The translations under genes were made by a program, and so were the position numbers. A model generated the notes under the pieces. The model did no database searches and had not been told where the DNA came from. It saw only the letters and a list, made by a program, of their open reading frames with translations. Shown here one piece after another: positions 21,784 to 30,407 of a DNA stretch of 44,754 nt. Source of the DNA: Euzebyales bacterium. GTDB lineage: Bacteria; Actinomycetota; Nitriliruptoria; Euzebyales; Egibacteraceae. The stretch spans positions 1 through 44,754 of the forward strand of contig JACDBB010000007.1 of NCBI GenBank assembly GCA_013695145.1. The letters are read 5' to 3'. The first letter of the stretch is position 1. The number at the start of each line of letters is the position of its first letter.

Positions 21784-22767
21784 GTGTCGCCTCCCGAGCT
21801 GGTCCACGTCACGCGCGACGGCGTCGTCGAGTCCGTCCACCGCGGCCACGTCGCGGTCGTCGCGATCGACGGGACGGTCCTGGCGGCTCTCGGAAACCCG
21901 GGCCTGCCCGCCTACGCCCGCTCGGCGCTCAAGCCCTTCCAGGCGCTCGCGACGCTCGAGCTGCTTGGCGAGGCGGGACGCACACTGGACACCGTCGGCC
22001 TCGCGATCGCGTGCGCGTCGCACGAGGGCAGCGACGAGCACCAGGTCGAGGCCGCACGTCTCCTGGCCGACGCCGGCTTGGACGAGGAGGCGCTGCTGTG
22101 TCCCGCAGCGCTGCCTGATGACGTCGCGACGCTCCGGCGCACCCCCGCGCCGACGCGACTTGCGCACAACTGCTCCGGCAAGCACGCGAGCTTCCTGGCG
22201 GCCCAGGTCGCAGCGGGCGAGGATCCCGCCGCCTATCTCGATCCGAACGGGCGGCTGCAGCGACGCATCGCCGAACGTCTCGCCGAGGTCAGTGGCGCCA
22301 CGCCGACGGGACCCGGCAGCGACGGGTGCGGCGCGCCGGCGTGGATCCTGCCGTTGCGTGCGCTGGCGGCCGCCTTCGCCCGGCTCGCCGCGGGTACAGG
22401 CGACCTCGCGCCGATGGCCGCCGCGCTGCGGGCGCGCCCCGATCTGGTGGGTGGGACCTCTGCCGTGGACACCGCGCTGATGCTCGGCGACGCGCGCATC
22501 GTCGCCAAGCGGGGCGCCGAGGCGTGCTTCGGCGCAGGCGCGCTCCGTCCCGACGGCAGCCCGATCGGGATCGCGGTCAAGATCGCGGACGGGACAGGGC
22601 GCGCGACGGGGCCGGTCGTCGGCGCGGTCCTGCGCGGGCTCGGCTTCCACGTGGACGACGCGCTGGTCAGGCCGGAGGTGCTCGGAGGCGGCCTGCCACA
22701 CGGGGTCATCACAGCGGTGCCCGCAGTCGTGGAGGTGGCGAGTCGGCTGGGTCAGCCGTCTGGGTAG
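21784..22767 (+). CDS. L-asparaginase II family protein
   Basis: A 327-residue protein of the thermolabile (Rhizobium etli type) asparaginase family, which deamidates asparagine to aspartate and ammonia. It has LVHVTRDGVVESVHRGHVAV at the N-terminus, the first active-site block RSALKPFQAL, then LAIACASHEGSDEHQ, HNCSGKHASFLA and DGCGAPAWILPL. The GTG at 21784 lies 4 bases after the HD-GYP stop, so it is probably in the same operon. A longer version starting inside the HD-GYP gene has no family support. Confidence 0.88.
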   Translation: MSPPELVHVTRDGVVESVHRGHVAVVAIDGTVLAALGNPGLPAYARSALKPFQALATLELLGEAGRTLDTVGLAIACASHEGSDEHQVEAARLLADAGLDEEALLCPAALPDDVATLRRTPAPTRLAHNCSGKHASFLAAQVAAGEDPAAYLDPNGRLQRRIAERLAEVSGATPTGPGSDGCGAPAWILPLRALAAAFARLAAGTGDLAPMAAALRARPDLVGGTSAVDTALMLGDARIVAKRGAEACFGAGALRPDGSPIGIAVKIADGTGRATGPVVGAVLRGLGFHVDDALVRPEVLGGGLPHGVITAVPAVVEVASRLGQPSG

Positions 22768-22846
22768 GCGACGATCTCGGTCGCCGTCACCGACACGCAG
22801 GGGGCGCGGCAGCCAGCACGGTCATCGCAGAGGTCGCCGCCACCGG

Positions 22847-22875
22847 TTGACCGGGCGCTTGCAAGAGTATATCAT
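22847..22875 (+). promoter_or_regulatory. Sigma-A-type promoter of the XRE regulator gene
   Basis: TTGACC and TATCAT are separated by exactly 17 bases; each hexamer has one mismatch to consensus. This is the best classical promoter in the window and lies in an unusually AT-rich spot. The following GCTAACCACGATAAGC (22879-22894) is an imperfect inverted repeat around the expected start of transcription and may be the operator. Confidence 0.65.
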
Positions 22876-22925
22876 CTCGCTAACCACGATAAGCAGCATC
22901 GCAGACGACGACGCAGGGGCACCGT

Positions 22926-23342
22926 GTGGACGCCAAGGACGCACCGCAGGCAGCGGCCGGCAAGGTCCGCGAGCTCGGGTCGTTCATCCGCGAGCAGCGC
23001 ACGGGCGCACAGCTGTCCCTGCGTAACCTGGCCAACCTGGCGGGCGTGTCAAACCCGTATCTGTCCCAGATCGAGCGCGGCCTGCGCAAGCCTTCGGCGG
23101 AGATCCTCCAGAAGGTGGCCGAGGCCCTGCGCATCAGCGCCGAGACCCTCTATGTCAAGGCCGGGATCCTCGACGAGCGGCGCGACGACGACCTCGCAGC
23201 GGCCATCCTTGCCGACACCACCCTCACAGAGCCGCAGAAACGCGCGCTGCTCGAGGTCTACGTATCGTTCCGTCAGGTGCGCCTCCAGGAGCGCGATCCC
23301 GTCGTCACCCTGATCGAGGACGACACCGCAGCGTCGGCCTGA
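22926..23342 (+). CDS. XRE-family transcriptional regulator
   Basis: A 138-residue regulator with helix-turn-helix at residues 15-75 (LGSFIREQRTGAQLSLRNLA, NLAGVSNPYLSQIERGLRKP) and a helical C-terminal half (TEPQKRALLEVYVSFRQVRL). The helix-turn-helix is close to a conserved actinobacterial family of single-domain XRE regulators whose targets I cannot name. The GTG at 22926 follows AGGGG. The strong promoter and inverted repeat upstream suggest autoregulation. Confidence 0.87.
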   Translation: MDAKDAPQAAAGKVRELGSFIREQRTGAQLSLRNLANLAGVSNPYLSQIERGLRKPSAEILQKVAEALRISAETLYVKAGILDERRDDDLAAAILADTTLTEPQKRALLEVYVSFRQVRLQERDPVVTLIEDDTAASA

Positions 23343-23487
23343 TCCGTCCCCTGACGACCCTTACCGGCGGTGCACGGCAACCACAACCAGGGAGCAGGCG
23401 ACGGGCACCAGGACCGCCGCGAACAGGACCGGCGCCGCCGCCAAGCGGACCGCGGGTGGCGTGTCGGCTCGATAGCATCGCCGGAGG

Positions 23488-24816
23488 GTGACGAGCCGAC
23501 AGACGGAGACGTTCGTGGACGACGCGCGAGGCAACGCCATGGTCGGCGCGCCGCGGCGGATCGGGCTGGTGTCGGTCCACACCTCGCCGTTGGAGCAGCC
23601 GGGCGCCGGCGACAGCGGCGGCATGAACGTGTACCTGTCGAAGCTCGCCGCGCAGCTGGTCGCCGCCGGCGCGGCCGTCGAGGTCTTCACCCGCACCTGC
23701 TCCGTCGACCTGCCTCGGACGATCACGGCGCCCGAGGGCTACCGGGTACACCACGTCGACGCCGGTCCGCCGCGCCTGTCAAAGAGCGATCTTGCCTCGC
23801 ACCTGTGCGCGTTCTACCTGGGCATGGCCGCACACCCGGTCGCCGGCGACCTCGAGCTGTTGCACGGTCACTACTGGATGAGCGGCTGGGTCGGCCGCCA
23901 GGCGCGCCGCCGCCTCGGCATCCCGCTCGTGCAGAGCTTCCACACCCTCGGCCATGCCAAGAACGACACCCTGGCGCCTGGCGACACGCGTGAGCCGTCG
24001 CTGCGGTTGGCCGCCGAGGAGCGCGTAGTTGCCGACGCGGACGCGATCATCTCTCCGACCCCCTTCGAGCAGACCCAGCTCGTGCGGCGCTACAAGGCCC
24101 TGCCGCGGCGCGTTCACGTCGTCGAGCCCGGCGTCGACCTGGCCACCTTCAGGACCGACATCGACCGGCACGCCGCACGCCGATCTCTCGGCGGTGGCCG
24201 CATCGTGCTGTTCGTCGGGCGCCTTCAGCCCCTCAAGGGCCCCGATTTCGCCATCCGTACGCTGGCGGCGCTCGACCAGCGGCTGCCCGACGACGGTGTC
24301 CCCACACGTCTGGTGATCGTGGGAGGCACCAGCGGCAACGGCGTCGGGACGACCGACCCGGTGACCTTGCGCCGCCTGGCCGCGACCCTCGGGGTCGCCG
24401 ACCGCGTGGCGGTGCTCGCCCCGCGCCCACAGGACGACCTGGCGCTGCTGTACCGGGCCGCCGACGCGGTGATCGTGCCCAGCCACTCCGAGAGCTTCGG
24501 CCTCGTCGCGCTCGAGGCGCAGGCCTGCGGAACGCCGGTCGTCGCCGCCGACGTGAGCGGGCTGCGGCATGTGCTGGGACAGTCGGGCGGTGGCACGCTC
24601 GTCAGCGACCACGAGCCTGAGGCGTTCGCCACGGCGCTGCTGCGCTACCTGAGCGACAGCCGGCTGCGGGCCGCAGCCGGGGAGGCGGGGGCGCGGCACG
24701 CCGCGGGGTATGGATGGGAGCGCACCGCCGCTGGCACCCTCGCGGTGTACGCCGACGTGCTGGCGCGCGCGCGGGACGTGACGCCCGACCAGCGTCGTGA
24801 CCGCCAGGGGGCGTGA
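23488..24816 (+). CDS. mshA: D-inositol-3-phosphate glycosyltransferase MshA
   Basis: A 442-residue GT-B glycosyltransferase that makes the first mycothiol intermediate from UDP-GlcNAc and inositol-3-phosphate. It shows SVHTSPLEQPGAGDSGGMNV (the MshA N-terminal signature), LLHGHYWMSGWVG, SFHTLGHAKN, VEPGVDLATF, ILFVGRLQPLKGP-like text, and SHSESFGLVALEAQACGTPVV with the EX7E motif. TAGCAT ends 9 bases before the GTG at 23488, so a leaderless start is likely; later starts at 23515 or 23539 are possible. The YbjN gene follows at once. Confidence 0.95.
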   Translation: MTSRQTETFVDDARGNAMVGAPRRIGLVSVHTSPLEQPGAGDSGGMNVYLSKLAAQLVAAGAAVEVFTRTCSVDLPRTITAPEGYRVHHVDAGPPRLSKSDLASHLCAFYLGMAAHPVAGDLELLHGHYWMSGWVGRQARRRLGIPLVQSFHTLGHAKNDTLAPGDTREPSLRLAAEERVVADADAIISPTPFEQTQLVRRYKALPRRVHVVEPGVDLATFRTDIDRHAARRSLGGGRIVLFVGRLQPLKGPDFAIRTLAALDQRLPDDGVPTRLVIVGGTSGNGVGTTDPVTLRRLAATLGVADRVAVLAPRPQDDLALLYRAADAVIVPSHSESFGLVALEAQACGTPVVAADVSGLRHVLGQSGGGTLVSDHEPEAFATALLRYLSDSRLRAAAGEAGARHAAGYGWERTAAGTLAVYADVLARARDVTPDQRRDRQGA

Positions 24817-24822
24817 GGCGAC

Positions 24823-25317
24823 TTGACCGACCCGGACGAGACGCGGACCGAGACACGGACACGGGCGGCTGCCGCCGTCGGCGACTGGCTCGCCGCCCAG
24901 GATGGGCTCGAGGTCGAGCGGCTCGGCGAGCACAGCTGGTTGGTGATGCTCGCCGGCGAGCGCAAGCGCACGATCGGTGTCCACATCGACGTCGGCGATC
25001 GGCACACCACGTTCCAGTCGTTCTTCATGCGCGCGCCGGACGAGGACGAGGCCGCGCTGTACCGCTACCTGCTGGGCAGGCACCTGCGCACCTACGTGCT
25101 GCGCTTCGCCCGCAGCGCCGACGGCGACCTGCTGATCGTCGGCCTCCTGCCGCACAACGCGGTCGACACCGATGAGCTCGACCGCGTCCTCGGTCAGCTC
25201 CTGGTCGCAGCCGACGAGGCGTTCGACACGGCCCTGCGCCTGGGCTTCTCCTCCTACATCGAGCGCGAGCAGGCCTGGCGCGCCCGCACCGGCCAGGGCC
25301 GCAACCCGATCACCTAG
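24823..25317 (+). CDS. YbjN-domain protein
   Basis: A 164-residue protein of the YbjN family, with a type III secretion chaperone-like fold: VGDWLAAQDGLEVERLGEHS, VHIDVGDRHTTFQSFFMRAP, LYRYLLGRHLRTYVLRFA. It uses a TTG start at 24823 with GAGG about 6 bases upstream and begins 6 bases after mshA ends. A YbjN-like gene directly after mshA also occurs in mycobacteria (from memory), so the pairing looks ancient, but no role in mycothiol metabolism is established. Confidence 0.85.
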   Translation: MTDPDETRTETRTRAAAAVGDWLAAQDGLEVERLGEHSWLVMLAGERKRTIGVHIDVGDRHTTFQSFFMRAPDEDEAALYRYLLGRHLRTYVLRFARSADGDLLIVGLLPHNAVDTDELDRVLGQLLVAADEAFDTALRLGFSSYIEREQAWRARTGQGRNPIT

Positions 25318-25365
25318 CACTAGCATGGGGAAGGCGAGCGAACGCGACGCGGAGGGAACAGTTCG

Positions 25366-25908
25366 GTGACGGAAGCGCTGATCGTCGTGGACACGCAGAT
25401 CGGGTTCCTCCGTGAGGGGAACCTGGCAAGCGACCGGTGCGTGGCGGTGCTGCCGGCGATCGTCGAGGAGGTCGAGGCGGCGCTCGACGCCGGGAACCAT
25501 GTGATCTTCACCGCCGACACCCACGAGCCCGACGACGCCGAGTTCGCCGTCTTCCCGGAGCACTGCATCCGCGGCACGCGCGAGGCCGAGCTGGTCGACG
25601 AGCTGCGGCCCTACCTCGACCGCGAGCACGTGTGGCTGATCCCCAAGCGCCGCTACTCGGCCCTGTTCGAGACCGAGTTGGAGGGGTTGCTCCACCGCTT
25701 CGCGATCGACCGAGTCCGCATCTGCGGCGTCTGCACTGACATCTGCGTCATGCACACCACCGCCGACCTTCGCAACCGCGACATCGCAGTCACCGTGGCA
25801 GCCCACGCGACAGCGACGTTCGACGGGCCCGGCCACGACGGCGACGCCGTCCAACAGGTCTCGCTGGACCACATGGCGGGCATCCTGGGCGCCGCGGTCG
25901 AGCGGTAG
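25366..25908 (+). CDS. Isochorismatase-fold cysteine hydrolase (nicotinamidase-like)
   Basis: A 180-residue hydrolase. The catalytic triad is visible as Asp in ALIVVDTQIGFL, Lys in LIPKRRYSAL, and Cys in ICGVCTDICVMHT; the metal-site-like FTADTHEPDDAEF is also present. The sequence resembles nicotinamidase/isochorismatase relatives that hydrolyse amides. The exact substrate is not certain. It is followed after 10 bases by proline dehydrogenase, so the two may be cotranscribed. Confidence 0.85.
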   Translation: MTEALIVVDTQIGFLREGNLASDRCVAVLPAIVEEVEAALDAGNHVIFTADTHEPDDAEFAVFPEHCIRGTREAELVDELRPYLDREHVWLIPKRRYSALFETELEGLLHRFAIDRVRICGVCTDICVMHTTADLRNRDIAVTVAAHATATFDGPGHDGDAVQQVSLDHMAGILGAAVER

Positions 25909-25918
25909 GGGCCCTGGC

Positions 25919-26842
25919 ATGCTGCGCGGACTGCTGATCAGGGCCTCGGAGAGCGCACGCCTCGAGCACCTGGTCACCACCCGCAAGGTGTCGCGGGGCA
26001 TCGCGCTGCGCTACGTCGCCGGTGAGACCCTGGAGCAGGGGCTGGACGCAACCAGGGAGCTGGTGCGCGCCGGCCGGACGGTGACGCTCGACTACCTGGG
26101 CGAGAGCGTGAGCGCCGAGGACGACGCGCGCGCCGCGGCCAAGAAGGTGCTCGAGGCGCTCGATCGGATCGGCGAGGAGGGGCTGCCGGCAGGGGTGTCG
26201 GTCAAGCCCACCCAGATGGGCATGGCCTTCGCCACCGACCTGTGCGCAGAGCTGCTTGGCGAGATCGCCGACACCGCCGGCCGCGTCGACACCCACCTCA
26301 CCCTGGACATGGAGGGCAGCGACGTCACCGAGGCGACCGTCGGGCTGGTGGAGCGGCTCCAGTCTGCGGGCCACCGTAACGTCGGCTGCGCGGTCCAGAC
26401 TTACCTGCACCGGACCAGCGCCGATGTCGAGCGCCTGTCGCGCTTGCCGGGCGGGGCCGCCAGCTTGCGGCTGTGCAAGGGCGCCTACGCCGAGCCGGAG
26501 GCGATCGCCTACCAGAAGCGGGCCGAGGTCGACGCCGCCTACGCCAGGTGCGCCGACTACCTGTTGGAGCACGGCAGCTACCCGCGGTTCGCGACCCACG
26601 ACGACGCCCTGATCGACCACGTACGCAACAGCGCAGCCCGGCTGGGCGTCGACCGCGACGCGTTCGAGTTCCAGATGCTGTACGGCGTGCGGCCGAGCCT
26701 GCAGCAGACCCTGGTCCGGGACGGCTACCGCCTGCGGATCTATGTGCCGTTCGGCGACCAGTGGTACCCCTACTTCATGCGCCGCCTCGCAGAGCGTCCC
26801 GCGAACCTGCTGTTCTTCCTGCGGTCACTGCGCGACACCTAG
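25919..26842 (+). CDS. Proline dehydrogenase (FAD, monofunctional)
   Basis: A 307-residue TIM-barrel enzyme that oxidises L-proline to 1-pyrroline-5-carboxylate, PutB/PRODH type. Conserved blocks are VSVKPTQMGMA, THLTLDMEGSD, GCAVQTYLHRTSAD, SLRLCKGAYAEPE, and the C-terminal YVPFGDQWYPYFMRRLAERP that binds substrate. It lacks the P5C dehydrogenase half seen in PutA. It lies upstream of proC on the same strand, separated by a region rich in hairpins. Confidence 0.94.
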   Translation: MLRGLLIRASESARLEHLVTTRKVSRGIALRYVAGETLEQGLDATRELVRAGRTVTLDYLGESVSAEDDARAAAKKVLEALDRIGEEGLPAGVSVKPTQMGMAFATDLCAELLGEIADTAGRVDTHLTLDMEGSDVTEATVGLVERLQSAGHRNVGCAVQTYLHRTSADVERLSRLPGGAASLRLCKGAYAEPEAIAYQKRAEVDAAYARCADYLLEHGSYPRFATHDDALIDHVRNSAARLGVDRDAFEFQMLYGVRPSLQQTLVRDGYRLRIYVPFGDQWYPYFMRRLAERPANLLFFLRSLRDT

Positions 26843-26850
26843 CAGCCTGG

Positions 26851-26907
26851 TCCGACACTGTGTCGGAGCAGCCACGCATAGCGCAGGAATCTCGACAAGG
26901 TGTCGAG
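26851..26907. promoter_or_regulatory. Two CGACA-N3-TGTCG palindromes between proline dehydrogenase and proC
   Basis: TCCGACA-CTG-TGTCGGA at 26851-26867 and CTCGACA-AGG-TGTCGAG at 26891-26907 share the core CGACA-N3-TGTCG and have centres exactly 40 bases apart. Each could form a 7-bp hairpin, so the first may also help terminate the upstream transcript. The identical core and spacing suggest paired binding sites of a dimeric regulator controlling proC. Confidence 0.45.
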
Positions 26908-26931
26908 CCCGGGGCAAGCTCGGGCGCATTC
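26887..26931. repeat. Dispersed hairpin repeat, copy B
   Basis: It begins GAATC and ends GCATTC like the other copies. Twenty bases ending in GGGCGCATTCAC (running to 26933) are identical to copy A, and TGTC follows in both. Its left half differs and contains the second CGACA palindrome. Confidence 0.5.
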
Positions 26932-26967
26932 ACGTGTCAGTCCAGCAAACAAGGAGAGTGGCCAGAC

Positions 26968-27795
26968 ATGGGTGAGAGCGAGCGCATGGCGGGCACCCTG
27001 GCGATCCTGGGCACCGGTCGCATGGGCGAGGCGCTGCTGTCCGGGCTGTTGCGGTCGGGCTGGGCGACCCCGGAGCAGGTGTGGTGCACCGTCCGCCGCG
27101 AGGAGCACGCCAGACAGCTGAGCGAGCGCCACGGCGTGCGGGCTGACACGGACTCCGCGGCGGCGGCCGCAGAAGCCGACGTCGTGCTGATCGCCGTCAA
27201 GCCGCAGAACCTGCGGGCGCTGCTGGCCGACGTCGGCCAGAAGATCCACCCCGGCCAGACGGTGATCTCGGTGGCCGCTGGTGTGACGACCGCCGCGATC
27301 GACCGGTTGATCCCAGGCGACACCCCTGTCGTGCGGGTGATGTCGAACGTGCCGGTGCAGGTCGACGAGGCGATGAGCGCCATCGCTCCCGGCCAGCACG
27401 CGGGCGCTCGCCACCTCGCGGTCGCCGAGGCGATCCTCTCGCACGTGGGGCGCGTCGTGCACCTGGCCGAGGAGCACCTCGACGCGGTCACCGCCCTGTC
27501 CGGCTCGGGTCCTGCGTACTTCTTCCTGCTGGCCGAGGCGATGATCGACGCGGGCATCCTCCTCGGGCTGTCCCGCGACGTATCCAGCGAGCTCGTCATC
27601 CAGACCATGGTCGGCAGCGCCAAGATGCTGCGGGACTCCGGCCGTCACCCCGTCGAGCTGCGCGAGTCGGTGACCTCGCCCGGCGGGACCACGATCGCCG
27701 CGATCCGCGTCCTGGAGCAGGAGCGTGTCCGGGCGGCATTCCTCAACGCCATCGAGGCCGCCCAACTGCGCTCCACGGAACTCGCCGACGGGTGA
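26968..27795 (+). CDS. proC: Pyrroline-5-carboxylate reductase
   Basis: A 275-residue enzyme for the last step of proline biosynthesis (P5C to proline with NADPH). The Rossmann start is LAILGTGRMGEALLSGLL; then VLIAVKPQNL, VISVAAGVTT, VRVMSNVP, the P5CR signature ALSGSGPAYFFLLAEAMID, and SPGGTTIAAIRVLE. The ATG at 26968 has AAGGAGAG upstream. It follows the catabolic proline dehydrogenase on the same strand, so the opposing reactions are neighbours. Confidence 0.95.
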   Translation: MGESERMAGTLAILGTGRMGEALLSGLLRSGWATPEQVWCTVRREEHARQLSERHGVRADTDSAAAAAEADVVLIAVKPQNLRALLADVGQKIHPGQTVISVAAGVTTAAIDRLIPGDTPVVRVMSNVPVQVDEAMSAIAPGQHAGARHLAVAEAILSHVGRVVHLAEEHLDAVTALSGSGPAYFFLLAEAMIDAGILLGLSRDVSSELVIQTMVGSAKMLRDSGRHPVELRESVTSPGGTTIAAIRVLEQERVRAAFLNAIEAAQLRSTELADG

Positions 27796-27893
27796 TTGCC
27801 ACCCCGTCGGGCATCCGAGCGTTGCGCGGGGGCTACCCACAGGTACGGTAGGGGCGTGCCCAGACAACCAGTGATGAGCGAACGGGAGTGCGC

Positions 27894-28214
27894 ATGCCGG
27901 TAACGCCCACCTCCGCCGCCGAGCAGGTCCTCCGAGAGTTCGAGGGGGCCTGGCGGGACGACACCCCGATCTTCGGCTGCTGCCGCAGGTCGGTCGAGAC
28001 GGCGCTCGAGCACGCCGATCTGCTCGAGATCGCCACGCTCGACGTCACCGCCAGGGTTCAGGCGCTGCGCGCGGCCGTGGAGCGCGACCTGCCAGGTCAC
28101 CTGCAGGCGCACCGCTGCTGCGCCGGCCACCTCGCCGACGTCGCATTCGACCTGCCGACCATGATCGCGCCGCCGGCTGACGCCGAGGTCGAGGTCGAGC
28201 GCGCGGAGGTCTAG
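27894..28214 (+). CDS. Uncharacterised small cysteine-pair protein
   Basis: A 106-residue, mostly helical protein I do not recognise. It has two adjacent-cysteine pairs (C29-C30 in PIFGCCRRS and C75-C76 in HRCCAGHLAD) plus H73 and H79, a possible metal or redox site. The C-terminus is acidic (ADAEVEVERAEV). GGGAG stands before the ATG at 27894. Codon use matches its neighbours, so it appears to be a real gene. It stands alone between proC and the export operon. Confidence 0.65.
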   Translation: MPVTPTSAAEQVLREFEGAWRDDTPIFGCCRRSVETALEHADLLEIATLDVTARVQALRAAVERDLPGHLQAHRCCAGHLADVAFDLPTMIAPPADAEVEVERAEV

Positions 28215-28267
28215 CTAGGCTGGGCGCTCCGCCAGCACCACCGGCGGCGGTTGACCCGACGCCGATC

Positions 28268-28273
28268 TAGAAT
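28268..28273 (+). promoter_or_regulatory. -10 box of a leaderless promoter for the export operon
   Basis: TAGAAT is followed after 8 bases by the GTG at 28282. TTGACC lies at 28251-28256, but only 11 bases from the -10 box, too close for a normal -35 element. Confidence 0.5.
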
Positions 28274-28281
28274 CGACGGTC

Positions 28282-29697
28282 GTGCACCTTCCTCGCTCTT
28301 CGCGGCTGCTCGCCGCGTGCGCGTGCCTACTCGTGCTGGTCGCGTGCACCGGCGACGAGCTGCCCGTCGTGGAGGTCGAGCGGGTCACCGCCGCCGAGGT
28401 CCGCGAGACCGTTTCGGCGCCCGCTCGCGTCGATGCCGCGGCTCGGCAGGACGTCGCGGCGCCGATCTCGGGCGTGATCATCGCGCTTGAGGCTGCCGAC
28501 GGCGACGCCGTCGAGCCGGGCCAGCTCGTCGCGCGCCTCGATTCCACGCAGATCGATCTCGCCCGCCAGCAAGCGGCAGCCGCACAGCAGGCCACCAGCA
28601 GCGTGGGCGGCATCGCCGTCCAGGGCAGCGGTCGGGCGACGTTGCAGGCGGTTGAGGAAGCGGTGGCGGACCTCGACGTGAAGGTCTCGCCCAAGCTCGA
28701 GGCTGCTCGCGAGGACGCCGCCGCGATCTCCGACGAGCATGAGCGCGCGGCGGCCGAGGCGGCGGTCGACGCCGTCGAGGTCGCGTACCTGTCGTCCCGC
28801 GCAGGTCTGTTGACCACCGGCGAGACGCTGGCCTCGTCCCAGGACGCGTTCGCGCGATCCGTGTCGGACGCGCTGAACCAGGCGGTCCAGCAGGCGACCG
28901 CGGCGCAGCGCGCACAGGCTCAGGCCGCGGCCCAGGCGGCGCAGGTCCAGGCCGACCAGCTCGACGTGACGGCGCCGTTCGCCGGCACCGTGCAGCTGGG
29001 GGAGGCGGCCGCGACGGACGGTGCGGCGCTGCCCCCCATCGAGGGGCTGCCGTCGGCGGCAGGCGATCTCGCCGGGACGCTGGGCGGACTGCCCGGCTCG
29101 AGTGGAGCCGGCACGCTGCGTGTGGGCGCACCGGTCGTGGCAGGTCAGACGCTGTTCACCGTGTTCGACCTGTCCGAGCGCTTCGTCAACGCCGAGGTGG
29201 ACGAGGTCGATGCGCCGGCCGTGGCCATCGGGCAGCGTGCGGACGTCCTGGTCGACGCCGCGGCGGAGGAGACCTTCGAGGGTGTGGTGGAGGCGGTTCG
29301 CGTCGAAGCGACGTCGACCGAGGCCGGAGGGATCGGGTACGAGGTGCGCATCCGTGTGCTCCCCCCGCCCGAAGGTGCCGAGATCGACGGGCGCGATGAC
29401 CTGCTGGTGGGGATGACCGCAAGCGTGGAGATCGCCACCCGGACGATCGACGCCGACATCGCCGTGCCGTCGCGGGCGATCCTGCGCCGCGAGGCCGGTC
29501 AGGTGGTCGTCGTGGTGCGCGACGGCGCTGCCCGCGAGATCCCGGTCCGGGTCGTGGGCCTCGGCGAGGAGCTGGCGGCCGTCGAGGGCGAGCTGTCCAC
29601 CGACGATCGCGTCGTGGTGCGTGGCTACGAGGGGCTCATCGACGGCGCGGCGGTGCAGGTCGGACGTGTCCCGGACGCGTCCGAGGACGAAGGGTGA
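28282..29697 (+). CDS. MacA/HlyD-type periplasmic adaptor, lipoprotein
   Basis: A 471-residue membrane-fusion protein for an ABC exporter. A lipoprotein signal ends LLVLVAC with lipidated Cys22. Residues about 45-100 are the first half of a lipoyl domain (VAAPISGVIIALEAADGDAV, GQLVARLDST). A long helical hairpin follows (residues 110-225). The second lipoyl half is LDVTAPFAGTVQLG, then beta-barrel and membrane-proximal domains (LFTVFDLSERFVNAEVDEVD, IAVPSRAILRREAGQVVVVV). Its stop overlaps the start of the ATPase gene (GTGA). In a monoderm the adaptor would sit on the outer face of the membrane. Confidence 0.88.
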   Translation: MHLPRSSRLLAACACLLVLVACTGDELPVVEVERVTAAEVRETVSAPARVDAAARQDVAAPISGVIIALEAADGDAVEPGQLVARLDSTQIDLARQQAAAAQQATSSVGGIAVQGSGRATLQAVEEAVADLDVKVSPKLEAAREDAAAISDEHERAAAEAAVDAVEVAYLSSRAGLLTTGETLASSQDAFARSVSDALNQAVQQATAAQRAQAQAAAQAAQVQADQLDVTAPFAGTVQLGEAAATDGAALPPIEGLPSAAGDLAGTLGGLPGSSGAGTLRVGAPVVAGQTLFTVFDLSERFVNAEVDEVDAPAVAIGQRADVLVDAAAEETFEGVVEAVRVEATSTEAGGIGYEVRIRVLPPPEGAEIDGRDDLLVGMTASVEIATRTIDADIAVPSRAILRREAGQVVVVVRDGAAREIPVRVVGLGEELAAVEGELSTDDRVVVRGYEGLIDGAAVQVGRVPDASEDEG

Positions 29698-30407
29698 GGG
29701 CGCCGCCGCCGGTGGTCGACGTGGTGGACGTCACCCGGAGCTACCGGCTCGGCGGCGACAAGGATGCCGACGGCGCCGTGGTGCACGCGCTGCGCGGTGT
29801 GACCTTCGCGGTGCAGCCGGGTGAGTTCGTGTCCATCGTCGGCCCCAGCGGCTCGGGCAAGTCGACGCTGTTGCACCTCCTCGGCGCGCTCGACCGGCCG
29901 TCGACCGGCACGGTGGCGTTCTCGGGACGCGACGTCGAGGGCCTGTCCGACGCTGAGCTGGCCGTCCTGCGCAACCGCGAGATCGGGTTCGTGTTCCAGC
30001 AGTTCCAGCTGCTTGCCCGCACGCCCGCGTGGCAGAACGTCGCCCTCCCGCTGGTCTACCGCGGGGTCGCCGTCCGTGAACGCCGACGCCTGGCTACCGA
30101 GGCGCTGGCCGCGGTCGGGCTCAGCCATCGCCTGGGGCATCGTCCCGCGCAGCTCTCCGGCGGTGAGCAGCAGCGCGTCGCCGTCGCACGGGCACTCGTC
30201 ACCGAACCGAGGCTGCTGCTGGCGGACGAGCCGACCGGAAACCTCGACACGGTCACCGGGTCGGAGGTGATGGCACTTCTCCGCCAGCAGGGCGCCGAGC
30301 GCGGTGTCGCTCTGGTCGTCATCACCCACGACCCGGAGGTCGCCGCCGCCGCCTCCCGCCGCATCCGCATCCGGGACGGGTGCATACACGGCGAGGTCGC
30401 GGCGTGA
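29694..30407 (+). CDS. ABC transporter ATP-binding protein (MacB/LolD family)
   Basis: A 237-residue ATPase with Walker A GPSGSGKSTLL, Q-loop region FQQFQLLARTPAWQNV, ABC signature LSGGEQQRVAVARAL, and Walker B LLLADEPTGNLD. The FVFQQFQLL and ADEPTGNLD text is typical of the MacB/LolD/FtsE type that works with FtsX-like permeases. It is the middle gene of a three-gene operon with 4-base overlaps on both sides. Confidence 0.94.
   Translation: MRAPPPVVDVVDVTRSYRLGGDKDADGAVVHALRGVTFAVQPGEFVSIVGPSGSGKSTLLHLLGALDRPSTGTVAFSGRDVEGLSDAELAVLRNREIGFVFQQFQLLARTPAWQNVALPLVYRGVAVRERRRLATEALAAVGLSHRLGHRPAQLSGGEQQRVAVARALVTEPRLLLADEPTGNLDTVTGSEVMALLRQQGAERGVALVVITHDPEVAAAASRRIRIRDGCIHGEVAA

Noticed and set aside
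23361-23434. Possible small hydrophobic peptide on the minus strand between the XRE gene and mshA
   Set aside because: A hydrophobic stretch ending VVVAVHRR exists, but the only starts are a weak TTG or a long extension into mshA antisense; no ribosome-binding site is seen.
23779-26001. A 740-codon open frame on the minus strand across mshA, ybjN and the isochorismatase gene
   Set aside because: It spans several well-supported plus-strand genes and has the low-complexity composition of antisense high-GC sequence.
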